A stretch of 64,000 bases of DNA from the NCBI GenBank assembly GCA_039707655.1, contig CM077672.1, forward strand, positions 357,040,031-357,104,030. The letters run 5' to 3'. The DNA comes from Elymus sibiricus. Lineage: Eukaryota; Streptophyta; Magnoliopsida; Poales; Poaceae. Shown here piece by piece: positions 1-10,900 of this stretch (position 1 is its first letter; each line of letters opens with the position of its first letter). The position numbers and the translations under genes are program-made. The notes beneath the pieces were generated by a model. That model did no database searches. It had not been told where the DNA came from and worked only from the letters and a program-made list of their open reading frames with translations.

Positions 1-1018
1 GTTGGCCACGCGGTCACCGCGTGCACAGGCAGACGCGGCGCGAGCTGGCCTGCCAGACCGTGTCTGGTGTGCCGACCTTGCACACTGGAACCCTCTCGTG
101 GCACTGGTTCACCCAGAGACTCACTGAGCTGAAGTGTAGCATCAACAATAGTTTGCTGTCAGTAACTTAGGAGGGATCTGGAGAGGAGATGAGCTAGAGA
201 TGAAACCAATGGAGATGTCTGGAGTGATCTACGTTGGAAGGACTACAAGCTAAAAAGATTTGAGAAACTTTGGCCAAGATTTGAACATGGTTCATGTACA
301 AATGCTATATTGGCCCAGAAACTTGGTGAGGTTGTTGCACTCACATGGGTGATCTGCTGGAGCTGAAATTTGGTGTGTAGGGGTTATTTGGTGATGCCAA
401 GATGTCATAAAAATTTCAGCTCAAATGGATGCCTCTAGCTGGTCCTTCCTTCACAGAGGTTTGAAATGAGCAGAAACTTGGCAGAATATTTCTACTGGAA
501 ATTTATACTGGACAAGGAGATGTTTTTGGATATTGTGGCAAGATAAGTTCCCTAGTATCTCAGGGAATTATATGAGAGTTTTCTGAGTTGAGGAAATATG
601 GGTTGCTTCACCAAGGGCCAGTGCTGTCCAGAAGACAAATGGAATATTTTGGACAAAATTTTGTACTGGACCATGAAATGTTTTTGAAGATTGTGGGAGT
701 AGATGATGACAAGAAGGTGTGGTATTAATTTGGGATTTTTCTGATCATCAGAACTATAGATTGCTTCACAACCCATAGTGAAGACATATTTTCCCAAAGA
801 AGAAAATGGATTATTTTGAAAGAATTGAAAATTGGAATTTGATCCAGAGGGTGTGTGACAAGATTTTGGCAACATATTGAGGGCTCTGGATCACTGAGAG
901 AGAAATTCAAAGATTCCCAAGTCCAAAGTCAACTGAAAAGGTTTCAAAAACTATGCAATTTGCAAATAAAACCGGAAAAATTTCGAAAAGAAAAAGTTGC
1001 CAAAAACCAGGGTGTCAC
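1..1018 (-). repeat. LTR-end fragment, U-like family (truncated by window edge)
   Basis: The segment ends in GGTGTCACA, the complement of a typical TGTGACACC LTR start, so I read it as the 5' part of an LTR in minus orientation. Its reverse complement shares phrasing with the U LTR at 45580-47902: a tract like CTCTGTGAAGGAAG followed by TTTGAG(C/T)TGAAATTT occurs in both (about 420-470 here, about 46436-46490 there). The first 150 bases are GC-rich and the rest AT-rich, as in U. No coding frame is recognisable. Family and the exact left boundary are unknown. Confidence 0.4.
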
Positions 1019-3032
1019 AGTTAGGTGTGAGTAGCGACGACAATGGCCTAACAGCAAAAGGAGCCCTTGTTTTCTTCTTCTCTCATTTTCTCTCTTGTGA
1101 AACAACCTTCTTGTCTATGCTAAAAAAGAACTTGATGCATTTTATGTTTTTAATTGTTTCTTCCTCGTTCAAGTATTTAAAAATGATAAAATAATATTTT
1201 TATTCATCATATCAATATACTCTGGTCTTATTGTAATAGTGGAACAATGTTCAGGTAATGATATGTTTTTTCTCCGAAAAAATGTATCCATAACTTTTTG
1301 TACAATTGGAACAAATTTGACATCTTTTTCACGAGTGAGAAAATTATTATGAAGTGATGAACATTGTTTACAACACTTATGAGTATTTTTTGGGACCATG
1401 GAAACATTTTTCAAATTATTTGTTGCAATAGTGAACCATTTTATTTTGCAAATAGGTGAACATTTTTTATAGATATACATAAAAAAACTTAGGCCACTTC
1501 AAGATTTTGTTGATCTAATGTTTTTTTTTTCATTTTCACAGCAGAACAAATTTAGCCAACTATGAGAACATTTTCATTTGCACCACCGAGTACATTTTGT
1601 TAGCTTTGAGAAACATTTTAATTTACTCTATGAAACAAATTTAGCTGGTAATGGATCTCTTATTATCAAGCAAAATTAGTGAGCGATTCATAATTTAAAG
1701 ACAATGTTCTATTTTTTCATGAATATGTAGTCGCTATATTTCAGATAATAGTTCAACCTTGTTAGTGTACATTAGCCTACCTTTTTTGCTTGTTTTTCAT
1801 TCCAGAGTGTTTACGTTTAGGGTTTAGGGTCAAGTGTTTGGGCATAATGTCTTAAAGGTTTGGGACAACGGGCCACCTCTTGTGTTGTGCGGGGCGGAGT
1901 TTACCATGGCATCCTACTAAATATGAATGAGGTTTCTAAAAAAACTAAACTCAAGCGTGAGCATGTGAGTTGCACTACCCTGCTTCTAGACTATTTTCAG
2001 GGGGTAGGGAGATACCTAGTTGTGCTAAAAATTATGTCTTGTCTTAAACCATACAAATACATTATTCATGGTTTTTAATTTCTTATTCGACCACAAAGTA
2101 GTGAAGATATACGAAAACAACTCTCTTTTCTAGGAAATTATATTTTTCATACGCCAAGACCATCTCACTCCAAACACACACAATATCACACCCACCAAAA
2201 AAGAGACCATCTCGCTCCAAACACTAATCTAAAATTGCAATTACCCTAAAAGATAAATCCAACATACAGACTTAGCAGTTATTCTTAGGATCAAATCTAA
2301 AACAATTCTTCAATGTGACAGCGTCAATAAAAAATACACACACAATATCACAAGTAGAAACGAGGTACACACCATGTACAAATACTATTAACCACAAGAA
2401 ATAGTGTTTATTTTAACTAAACATGATGTGCCATGCTCTCTCTTCTTTCAGACCATTTCATACACTTCTCCTTTATGTCATATAGAGGTTGTCCTTATGA
2501 ATATCTACACATAGTCTTCAAAATGCAACCGAGCATACATTTCTTTTAAATCCTGTTTAGAAAATCCATGAGAATTATGTACCGTAAAAGTAGATTCTCA
2601 CACATTCACATATGATTTCCAGATATTCAACCTAAAATATGAAAAACCAATAATTTGAAACATCATTTGAAGCTACATCTTTTAGAGGACTGGAGGAGCA
2701 CTTCATGGTCCTGCTCATCAGGGTGAGGTCAAAACGCCTCTCCCCCCACCCCACACGCACAACCCGAAAACACCAAAGCTGCCAGTTCAATTGAACCACA
2801 TATGCAATCATTGATGATTTGGCGTTGATGAGTCGGCCGCGTGACTAGTTGACAAAACGTACTGACATGTTGGTGCGCATCAATGTTAACCTATTATGTA
2901 GGAGTATGAGTATTTCTACAAAGTTTAGAAACTATTTCAGTGAACCACTTTTTTCTATAGGAGAAAATTCGCCACCAATCAGCGTAGAACCACATCTTAT
3001 ATTATACCTATCCATACATAATTGCGATAGGC
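1019..3032. other. Unassigned AT-rich intergenic sequence
   Basis: Two kilobases without a recognisable gene or transposon terminus. The sequence is AT-rich with recurring GAACATTTT-like runs (about 1240-1630), suggesting an old decayed repeat. A 20-base phrase (GACCATCTC.CTCCAAACAC) occurs twice, near 2158 and 2205. Open frames here are short, in conflicting frames, and resemble nothing I know. Confidence 0.5.
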
Positions 3033-3346
3033 TGCTACTTGTGATGTAGTTGTTGTATTTCCCCGAAGAGGAAGGGTGAAGCAGTATAGTTGCAGATAGT
3101 ATTTGCCTCAGTTCAGAACCAAGGTTATCAAACCAGGAGGCACCACACCAGCAATGTGAATAGTACCTGCACACAGACACAACAATTGCTTGCACCCAAC
3201 AAAGGCAAGGGGGTCGTCACTCCCCTTGTCTTGCAAGTTGCAAGATTAGAAACTGATAGTGATAGGCAAAACAATAAAAGTAAAAAGAAAGTAAAAAGAA
3301 AACAAGTCAAGCAATTGTAGGATTCTTAGTATTAATGGAGAATAGG
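3033..3346 (-). repeat. Diverged X-type LTR fragment (3' terminal part)
   Basis: It starts TGCTACTTGTGATG and continues with a CCGAAGAGGAAGG..CAGTATAG block, the inverted 3' end of the X-type LTR seen complete at 3664-5228 and 47903-49464. Only about 310 bases are present, more diverged than the other copies. It is cut off where a different LTR begins at 3347. Confidence 0.6.
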
Positions 3347-3663
3347 TGGTACGTCCATTTTGCATCATGTTTTCCTATTATTATTTATTATGTTTTGGGT
3401 TATTATTTCACTTTATGATACAATTCTTATGCCTTTTCTCTCTTATTTTGCATGATTCATATAAAGAGGGAGATTGCCGACAGCTGGAATTCTGGACCGG
3501 AAAGGGGTGAAACGGAGATAGCTATTCTGCACACCTCCAAATGACCTGAAAATTTACGAAGAATTATTTTGGAATATATAAAAAATATTGGCTAAAGAAA
3601 TACCAGAGGGGGACCCACCAGGAAGCGACAAGCCAGGGGGGCGCGACCTACCCCCCTGGGCGC
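3347..3663 (+). repeat. Y-type (Athila-like) LTR 5' fragment
   Basis: It starts TGGTACGTCCATTTTGCATC, one base off the TGATACGTCC start of the LTRs of the Athila-type element at 14164-24148 (there on the minus strand). The match includes the CAGCTGGAATTCTGGACC block and the GC-rich CCAGGGGGGCGCG tract. It stops at 3663, where an X-type LTR begins. Confidence 0.6.
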
Positions 3664-5228
3664 TGCTACTTGTAGACTGCGTTGCTATTTCCCTGAAGAG
3701 GAGAGGATGATGTAGTATAGTAGAGAAAAGTATTTCCCTCAGTTAAGAAACAAGGTTATCAATCCAGTAGGAGAACCAAGAAAAATTCCGTTAAGCGCAC
3801 CTGCACACACAAGAGCAAACACTTGCACCCAACGCAAATAAGAGGGTTATCAATCCTCTTAGCGGTTATTTGCAAGGATTAAATCTTATAGAGATAAATA
3901 GATAAACTAAAATACTAATTAAAATAAAAGTAAATAAATTGCAGCAAGGTATTTTTAGGTTTTTTTATATATGATAAAGTAGACCCGGGGGCCATAGTTT
4001 TCACTAGAGGCTTCTCTCTCGAACACATAGCATACGGTGGGTAAACAAATCACTGTTGGGCAATTGATAGAAAAGCAAATAATTATGATGGATTCATGGC
4101 AAAGATCATGTATATAGGCATCACGTCCAAGACAAGTAGACTGACTCCTGCCTGCATATACTACTATTACTCCACCCATCGACCGCTATCCAGCATGCAT
4201 CTAGGGTATTAAGTATGAAACAGAGTAACGCCTTAAGCAAGATGACATGATGTAGACAAAGTAAACTCAAGCAATATTATTAAACCCCATCTTTTTATCC
4301 TTAATGGCACCAATAAAAATACATGTCATGTCCCTTTCTGTCACTGGGATTGAGCACCGCAAGATTGAACCCATCACAATGCACCTCTCCCATTGCAAGA
4401 TAAACCAATCTAGTTAGCGAAACCAAATCGATAGATCGGAGAGAAATACAAAGCTATAATAATCATGCATAAAAGAGTTCAGAGAAGACTCAAACATTTC
4501 TCATGAATAATCGGATCATAAACTCACAATTCATCTGATCCCAGCAAACACACCGCAAAAGAAGATTACATGGGATAGAACTCCAAGAACATCAAGGAGA
4601 ACATGGTATTGAAGATCAAAGAGAGAGAAGAAGCCATCTAGATACTACCTATGGACTCGTAGGTCTATGGTAAACTACTCACACATCATCAGAAGGGCAA
4701 CAAGGTTGATGTAGAAGCCCTCCGTGATTGATTCCCCCTCCGGTAGAGTACCGAAAAAGGCCTCCAGATGGGATCGCGGAAGAACAGAGGCTCGCGGCGG
4801 CGGAAAGGTTTTCTCTTCTGTGTCTCTATTGGTTTGGGAATATTTGGGAATTTATAGCGCTGGAATTAGGTCAAGAGGTGCCACGAGGGGCCCACAAGCC
4901 TAGGGGGCGCGCCCTACCCCCTTGGGCACGCCCTCCAGGCTTGCCGCCTCCTCGTGGCTCTTTTGGTCTTCTCTCGAAGCTTCGTGGGTCTCTTCTGGTC
5001 CAGAAAAAATTAATCCAAAGTTTTTTTTTCGTTTGGACTCTTTCTGATAATGATTTTCTGAAAAGGCAAGAAACAAGCAGAAAACAGCAACTAGCACTGG
5101 GCACTGGGTTAATAGGTTAGTCCCAAAAAATGATATATAATGGCATATAATTGCATATAAAACATCCAAGATTGGTACTATAATAGCATGTAACAATCAA
5201 AAATTATAGATACGTTGGAGACATATCA
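3664..5228 (-). repeat. Complete X-type LTR, minus orientation
   Basis: Runs from TGCTACTTGTAG to GTTGGAGACATATCA, so the reverse complement is TGATATGTCTCCAAC..CAAGTAGCA. Length is 1565 bp, matching the LTRs at 47903-49464, 50202-51767 and 55089-56650. The flanking pentamers (GGCGC and CTGAC) do not match and no X internal sequence follows, so it is neither a clean solo LTR nor attached to its own body. Open frames inside it (e.g. 4728-5120) are LTR sequence, not genes. Confidence 0.75.
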
Positions 5229-5389
5229 CTGACATAGTATTTGTGGCTCAGCCACCGTTCATCATTTTTATACATGTTACACTAGTATCATTGCACATCT
5301 TGGTACACTGCCAGAGGCATTCATATAGAGTCATATTGTTTGTTCGAGTTTTGAGTTGTAATTTTCTTTTTGAGTTGTAATTTTCTTTT
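5229..5389. repeat. Retrotransposon internal fragment with a 19-20 bp direct duplication
   Basis: Short unassigned stretch between two X-type LTR pieces. It contains the phrase TGAGTTGTAATTTTCTTTT twice in tandem (5351-5370 and 5371-5389). Likely a remnant of a gypsy internal region. No gene. Confidence 0.3.
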
Positions 5390-5486
5390 GATAACCTTGG
5401 TTCTTAACTGAGGAAAATACTTATCTCTACTGTACTACATCATCCTCTCCTCTTCGGGGAAATACCAACGCAGACTACAAGTAGCA
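5390..5486 (+). repeat. X-type LTR terminal fragment (last ~97 bp)
   Basis: GATAACCTTGGTTC..GACTACAAGTAGCA matches the last ~97 bases of the X-type LTRs ending at 51767 and 56650, here in plus orientation, opposite to the full LTR just upstream. Confidence 0.65.
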
Positions 5487-5870
5487 GTTAGCTATATGAT
5501 CATGCAAAGCAATATGACAATGATGATGTGTGTCATAAAAATGAAACGGTGGAAGTTGCATGGCAATATATCTCGGAATGGCTATGGAAATGCCATGATA
5601 GGTAGGTATGGCGGCTGTTTTAAGGAAGATATAAGGTGGCTTATGTGTGATAGAGCATATCATATCATGGGGTTTGGATGGACTGGCAAAGTTTGCACCA
5701 ACTCTCGATGTGAGAAAGGGCAATGCACGATACCGAAGAGGCTAGCAAATTGCGGAAGGGTGAGAGTGCGTATAATCCATGGACTCACAATAGTCATAAA
5801 GAACTCATATACTTATTGCGAAAGTTTATTAGCCCTCGAAGCAAAGTACTACTACGCATGCCCCTAGGGG
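5487..5870. repeat. Element V, internal segment 1 (host of copia 1)
   Basis: Non-coding gypsy-like internal DNA. It continues at 13997 after removal of the copia element and its TSD, and again at 24154 after removal of the Athila-type element. The later V segments are recognisably related to the X-host internal region (57020-57400), so V is an older member or relative of that family. The 123-codon frame at 5496-5867 has no recognisable domain. Confidence 0.55.
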
Positions 5871-5875
5871 GGAGG
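5871..5875. other. Target site duplication GGAGG (left), copia 1
   Basis: GGAGG precedes the TGTTGG start of the 5' LTR and is repeated at 13992-13996 after the CCAACA end of the 3' LTR. Confidence 0.9.
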
Positions 5876-7299
5876 TGTTGGAGGTATGCCCTAGAGGCAA
5901 TCATGTATGATGATATTTCCGATGTGTTTATGAATCGATGTAGTCCTCGGATGTTATCAATGATACTTGTTGACAAGTACGTGACTTGTCTGTGAGATCT
6001 TGTGTTGTATGATACATCCTAAAATGGTCCCTAGTCGTAAGTAACGTGTGGGCACACGTCGGACTAGACTAGCATGCAATACGGTGGATGGTTTTATCTC
6101 ACTTGCCATGAAGCATGTGATGCTGCCGAACTGCATGGATCTGATCGGATCTGAGATAGGATACGGGTGACCGGATCCGAGCTCGGATGGATATCGGATT
6201 GGACAGACCCAACTATGAGACACATCGATAGGTCATCTATGAGTCTCTAGTACACATACGTTCTGTGTCCTCGGACCTGAGCTGACGCATGTGCTCGGGA
6301 TGGTGACCGACCTGCTTTGGGCCGACCAAATGCTGCTCCGTAACTGGGTAGTTATAAAGGTAGGTTTCAGGCTTGTCCAGACCCATGCTGCGAGACATGG
6401 TTAAGCAAGATGGGATTTGCCCCTCCGATGAGGAGAGATATACTCTGGGCCCCTCGTGTGATCCGACTTGTATAAGCATGGACATGCGATGAGGATTATG
6501 AGATAATCCGAGGTGTTGGTCGGATTCACTGAAACGAGAGATAGGTCGGGCTGTAACAGGGATGGCCACATCGCCTTGAGCCCGACAACATATATCGTGT
6601 GGCAAAGGAAACGGAAGTGTAACGTACAGGTTCGCCAACCGGCTTCATAGTCTACTTGGTGGTCGGCACGCCTTGCTAGAGGCCGCTACCTGCCGAGCAG
6701 GTCGGAGGTGATCCGAACTGCGACCAAGCCGACTTGAACCTAAGGGGTCATGCGCTTAAGGGAAGGAACCTACGAGGTCGGATCCGAGGACAATGCGGAT
6801 GTGATCCGAGCTAGACTTTGATCGTGACCGAGTAGACTTTGGGCTTTAGGATCTGTGTGAGGCCCAAGTGTTGAGCCCACGACGGATGCCTATATATAGT
6901 GGAGGTACAGCACGCTTATGAAGGTTGAACGGCTTTGGCGTCGTCATTAGGGCTTTGCATTTGTTGCAACTAGCCACCTCCACGTGCCGCAGGCTGTGTG
7001 ATCGGACCTAGCAGTCCGCCGCATAGCGTTCCTCCCGGACGCGCGGATACCATTAGAGGTAGTGCAATTGTGCCACTCCGGCGAACCTGTTCGTGGGACC
7101 TTGTGATCGGCTGTACGTGGGAGATCTACGAGGAGGAGACGACTCCGGTGATGCGCTGCCACGACTCTACTTCCGCTGCACGGCACTGCGCGTCTAGTGG
7201 TAATGATCTGTGATCCATCTCTGTTAGCATGTTCCTAGTTGTTCTGTGGGTAGGAAATTTTAATTTGCAGTCGACGCAGCCTACTGTAGCACCCCAACA
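5876..7299 (+). repeat. 5' LTR of copia 1
   Basis: Terminal TG..CA with inverted TGTTGG/CCAACA ends. A TATA box (TATATATA, 6891-6898) marks the likely promoter. The U3 part holds dense CGGAT/ATCCG pentamers at 6134-6203. It pairs with 12568-13991. Confidence 0.93.
6891..6898 (+). promoter_or_regulatory. TATA box in 5' LTR of copia 1
   Basis: TATATATA in the sequence GATGCCTATATATAGTGG, conserved at the equivalent position 13583-13590 in the 3' LTR. Transcription is expected to start about 30 bases downstream. Confidence 0.6.
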
Positions 7300-7300
7300 G

Positions 7301-7313
7301 TGGTATCAGAGCC
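7301..7313 (+). promoter_or_regulatory. Primer-binding site (initiator tRNA-Met type), copia 1
   Basis: TGGTATCAGAGCC begins two bases after the 5' LTR. It is the standard complement to the 3' end of plant initiator tRNA-Met used by copia elements to prime minus-strand synthesis. Confidence 0.9.
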
Positions 7314-8020
7314 TCTGTTATAGGATTTGGATTCAGATCGTATGCATATTAGATATGTGGAGGCAGCAGATGAGATCTGTTGTCATTTAAGAGATTGGCT
7401 ATGTGCACGGTTGATGAGATCAATTGCACAAGGGATCGTTGAGGCTATGTTTTCTGACGATCGGAATCGATGAGGTCGTGACACAACCTACCCCTACCGG
7501 TCGGTTTTTGCCATCAGGGTTAATAGTGAAACGTAAATCCGATTCGGATTCGTGATGATCGATGAGATCGGTCTGATCGGAAAATTCGGCGTGATCGGAG
7601 TACAGATCCGATCTGTGATTTCCGAAAACGTCAGGCGCTGCCCACACCCGCGAGGGTCGCTGCCCCTTCGAACCCCCACCCGCTAACCGACTAGTGGGAC
7701 CGCCGTTTGCGTAGCGCCATAGTTTTCGTACATGTTCACTCAAACTGGTAGAATGCGATTCTATGCATAACTTTGTTTTGCAGGTTTGATGTGAATAGTA
7801 TGGCTCATGTCTATGTGATGCATGTGTGTAAATTATACATGGCCTGTGCATCTTGATTTGTCAGCTGGCCGGAGCCAAAGTGCTGTCATTATAATGTATA
7901 ACGACCTGCGTGTCGACTTGTGATTCTCTATAAATTCATTACTAGTTGTAGTAGTTGGAGGACAGAGATCTAGTCGCTACTCGGATAGAGATCCGAGGTG
8001 GTGTTCCGGTATGACAAGAT

Positions 8021-8066
8021 GGAGCCGACCTGGTCCTCGGAGTTGGAGCCGACCTGGTCCTCGGAC
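8021..8066 (+). repeat. 24-bp tandem duplication in the copia 1 leader
   Basis: GGAGCCGACCTGGTCCTCGG occurs at 8021 and again at 8045, period 24. It lies in the untranslated leader about 550 bases upstream of the gag start. Confidence 0.7.
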
Positions 8067-8618
8067 GTCCATGAAGGAGCCATACTATTTCACAATATTT
8101 ATTTATTTGTGATTGATATTGCTTCTTGTCTTCTACACATTTTAAAAAAAATGGTAGAAAGATCCCTCGATAATGTCAAGCAAATTGCCATCCCCGATGT
8201 TGCACCTTCGCACGTCAAGTACGTCTAGTAGTGGGCTCATAAAATTGGGGTGCTGCTAGGTGTCCTTGAACTGAAGGGTTCATGTCGGACACAGACATGC
8301 ACTGCATCGGGTTAACTTGACAAGGCTAACAAAACGGTTTTGGGCCTTGTGGCAAAAGAGGTCGGGAGCCGTGGTATAAGATACCAACCCAGCTGACAGG
8401 AGTCGTATAGAGATACGATTAGCAAAGAGTTGCTTACCGGATAGCCACTTCGGCTAGCAGTGATGCTAAAGCTCACTAGTCGGATTGCACTACTCGGATC
8501 CTGGATCACTGGAAGTTGCAGAGGGATGTCAACTTCAGTGGGAGTATATCTGTTTAGGCTTGATTTACTCTACATAAACACAGTGCTTAGTGTTTGCGTA
8601 TTTTTCTATTGTAGATCA

Positions 8619-9520
8619 ATGGCACCACCTGCTCAACACAACTTTGCATTGAAATCAATCTTGGAAAGGATAAACTTAATGGAACACATTTAACCACCTG
8701 GTATAGAAATTTGAGAATTGTTCTCAAGCATGATAAGAAGGAACATGTTCTAGAGAATCCACTTCCAGATGAACCTGCCGAGAATGCTAATGCCACAACA
8801 AGGAATGCCTACCAGAAACTCGTTGATGATTCAACGGAGATCAGCTGTCTGATGCTGGCTTGTATGGAGCCCGATTTGCAACAGCATTTCAAAAACGTTG
8901 AGGCTTTCGATATGATCGAGAATCTCAAGAGCATGTTTCAGATGCAGGCTAGGACTGAAAGGTTCAACGTCTGGCGATCCTTGATGGATTGTAAGCTGAA
9001 GGAGGGTGATCCACTGATCCCGCATGTGATCAAGATGATCGGATACGTGCAAGCTTTGGAACGCTTAGGCTTCCCGCTCTTGGACGAGCTGGCTACCGGT
9101 GCAGTTCTGGGTTCTCTTCCAGCTAGGTATGGGACATGCATTTCGAACTATCATATGCATGGCATGGATAAGAAGCTCACTGAACTGCATGGGATGCTTA
9201 AGGTGGCACAGCAGGATATTAAGAAAGGCACGCATCAAGTGTTGATGGTGTAGAATTCGGGCAAGTTCAAGAAGAGTTGGTCCAAGAAAAAGGCTAAGGC
9301 AAAGGGCAAGGAGAAGGAATCTGTTCCGAGCTCTGCCGCTACGCTGAAGTCTATACCGGACTCGGGAACTGTTTGCTATTACTGAAAAGTGACCGGTCAC
9401 TGGAAGAGGAACTGTAGCAAGTGGCTTGCCGAGCATGGCAAGAAGGCCGGAAGTGCGACTTCAGGCAAAGGTACACTTGTTACATATGTTATAGACATTT
9501 ACCTTACCGACATACCTAGT
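8619..9520 (+). pseudogene. gag: gag of copia 1 (frameshifted, with stops)
   Basis: Capsid/nucleocapsid protein of a Ty1-copia element. I take the start as the ATG at 8619, which opens MAPPAQHNFALK. The frame shifts by one base near 8665, just before the WYRNLRIVL motif, and then runs in the frame used by the rest of gag-pol. The body is a UBN2-type gag domain (about 8690-9250). Stops are TAG at 9251-9253 and TGA at 9383-9385. The second stop falls inside the CX2CX4HX4C zinc knuckle at the second Cys, with CYY before it and TGHWKRNC after it. A Lys-rich linker precedes the knuckle. All this is the usual copia layout. The product is not functional as it stands. Confidence 0.88.
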
Positions 9521-9720
9521 AGCTCTTGGGTATTTGATACCAGATCGGTTGTTCATATTTGCAACTCGATGCAGGGGCTGGTAAGAACTAGGCGTGTGTC
9601 ACAAGGGGAGATTGACATCAGGGTCGGCAACAAAGCAAGAGTTGCTGCGTTGGAGGTCGGCACGATGCAACTCTAGCTACCTTCCAGATTCATTTTGGAA
9701 TTGAATAATTGTTATTATAT
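9521..9720 (+). pseudogene. Aspartic protease of copia 1 (active site altered)
   Basis: Retropepsin-like protease that would cleave the copia polyprotein. The region after gag reads WVFDTRSVVHIC, where copia proteases carry D-T/S-G. The Gly is replaced by Arg (codon AGA), as expected from a G-to-A transition in GGA. The homologous site in copia 2 reads WVFDTGSVAHIC. A TAG stop follows at 9674-9676. The frame is the same as downstream gag-pol. Protease activity is therefore doubly lost. Confidence 0.8.
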
Positions 9721-10900
9721 TCCTGCGCTTAGTCGGAACATTATTTCTGCCTCATGCTTGATGAGTCAGGGTAATGAATTCAATTTAAAGGACAATGGTT
9801 GTTCGATATCTTTGAATGGAATGTTCCACGGCTATGCACCCATAGTTGATGGGTTATTTATTTTGAATTTGGAATCTGAACCTGTCTATAATATGAATGT
9901 CAAGAGGCATAAGCCTAATGAGATAAATCCAACATGCTTCTGGCATTGCAGGCTTGGACACATTAGTCTGAAACGCATGAAGAAGCTCCATGATGATGGG
10001 TTTCTAACTTCGTCTGACTTCGGGTCGTTCGAGACATGTGAATCATGCCTCCTCGGCAAGATGACTAAGTCACCTTTTGCAAAGAGTTGCGAAAGGGCGT
10101 CCGAGCTGTTGGAACTGATACACAGTGATGTGTGTGGTTCGATGAGCACAATTGCCAGAGGTGGCTATCAGTACTTCGTGACTTTTACCGACGTCTTGAG
10201 TAGATATGGATATATCTATTTGATGAGGCACAAGTCAGAAACTTTTGAAAAGTTCAAGGAGTTTCAGAACGAGGTTGAAAATCAGCTCGGCAAGACTATA
10301 AAGCTTCTACGATCTGATCATGGAGGTGAGTACATGAGCCAAGAGTTTGATAATCATCTGAAAGCCCGAGGTATAGTACCTCAGCTCACACCTCCGGGTA
10401 CACCATAGAGAAATGGCGTATCGGAACGGAGGAATCGTACCTTGTTAGACATGGTCCGATCTATGATGAGCAAATCGGATTTACCCTTGTCATTCTGGGG
10501 ATACGCTCTAGAAACTGCAGCTTTTACACTCAACAGAGTACCATCAAAATCTGTAGACAAGACACCACATGAGATGTGGACTGGGAAGAGTCCCAAGCTG
10601 TCTTTTCTAAAGATTTGGGGTTGTGAAGCATTTGCCAAGCGACTCATGTCAGACAAGCTTACACCCAAGTCGGATAAGTGCATATTTGTGGGATATCTGA
10701 GGGAAACCTTGGGATATAGCTTCTACAACCGCGAAGAGAACAAAGTGTTTGTTGATCGGAACGGGGTCTTCCTTGAGAAAGAGTTTCTCGGACAGGAAGC
10801 CAGTGGGAGGCAGGTGCAACTCGAAGAAATTCGAGAACCACTTGGGGATAGCTCGGCTGGTGATGTGATCATACCGGAGTCTGTCAGGGAACCCGAGGTG
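9721..10900 (+). pseudogene. Integrase of copia 1 (one in-frame stop)
   Basis: Integrase that would insert the cDNA. The HHCC zinc-binding GAG_pre-integrase segment is visible (CFWHCRLGHISLKRMKK, then CESCLLGKM, about 9935-10110), followed by the rve catalytic core. The first Asp is in IHSDVCG, the second in LRSDHGGEY, and the catalytic Glu in NGVSERRN. A TAG at 10406-10408 interrupts the core just before that Glu. The C-terminal part includes the copia motifs FWGYALETAAFTLNR and GYSFYNREENKVFV. The segment FTDVLSRYGY has Val where copia 2 has Asp. Confidence 0.85.

Noticed and set aside
1815..1835. Telomere-like TTTAGGGTTTAGGG
   Set aside because: Only two units, in AT-rich unassigned sequence; not an interstitial telomere array.
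4728..5196. 98-130-codon frames in the X-type LTR
   Set aside because: Same sequence recurs in other X-type LTRs with broken frames; it is LTR, not a gene.
3664..5228. Solo LTR
   Set aside because: Flanking pentamers GGCGC and CTGAC do not match, so no TSD supports a clean solo LTR.
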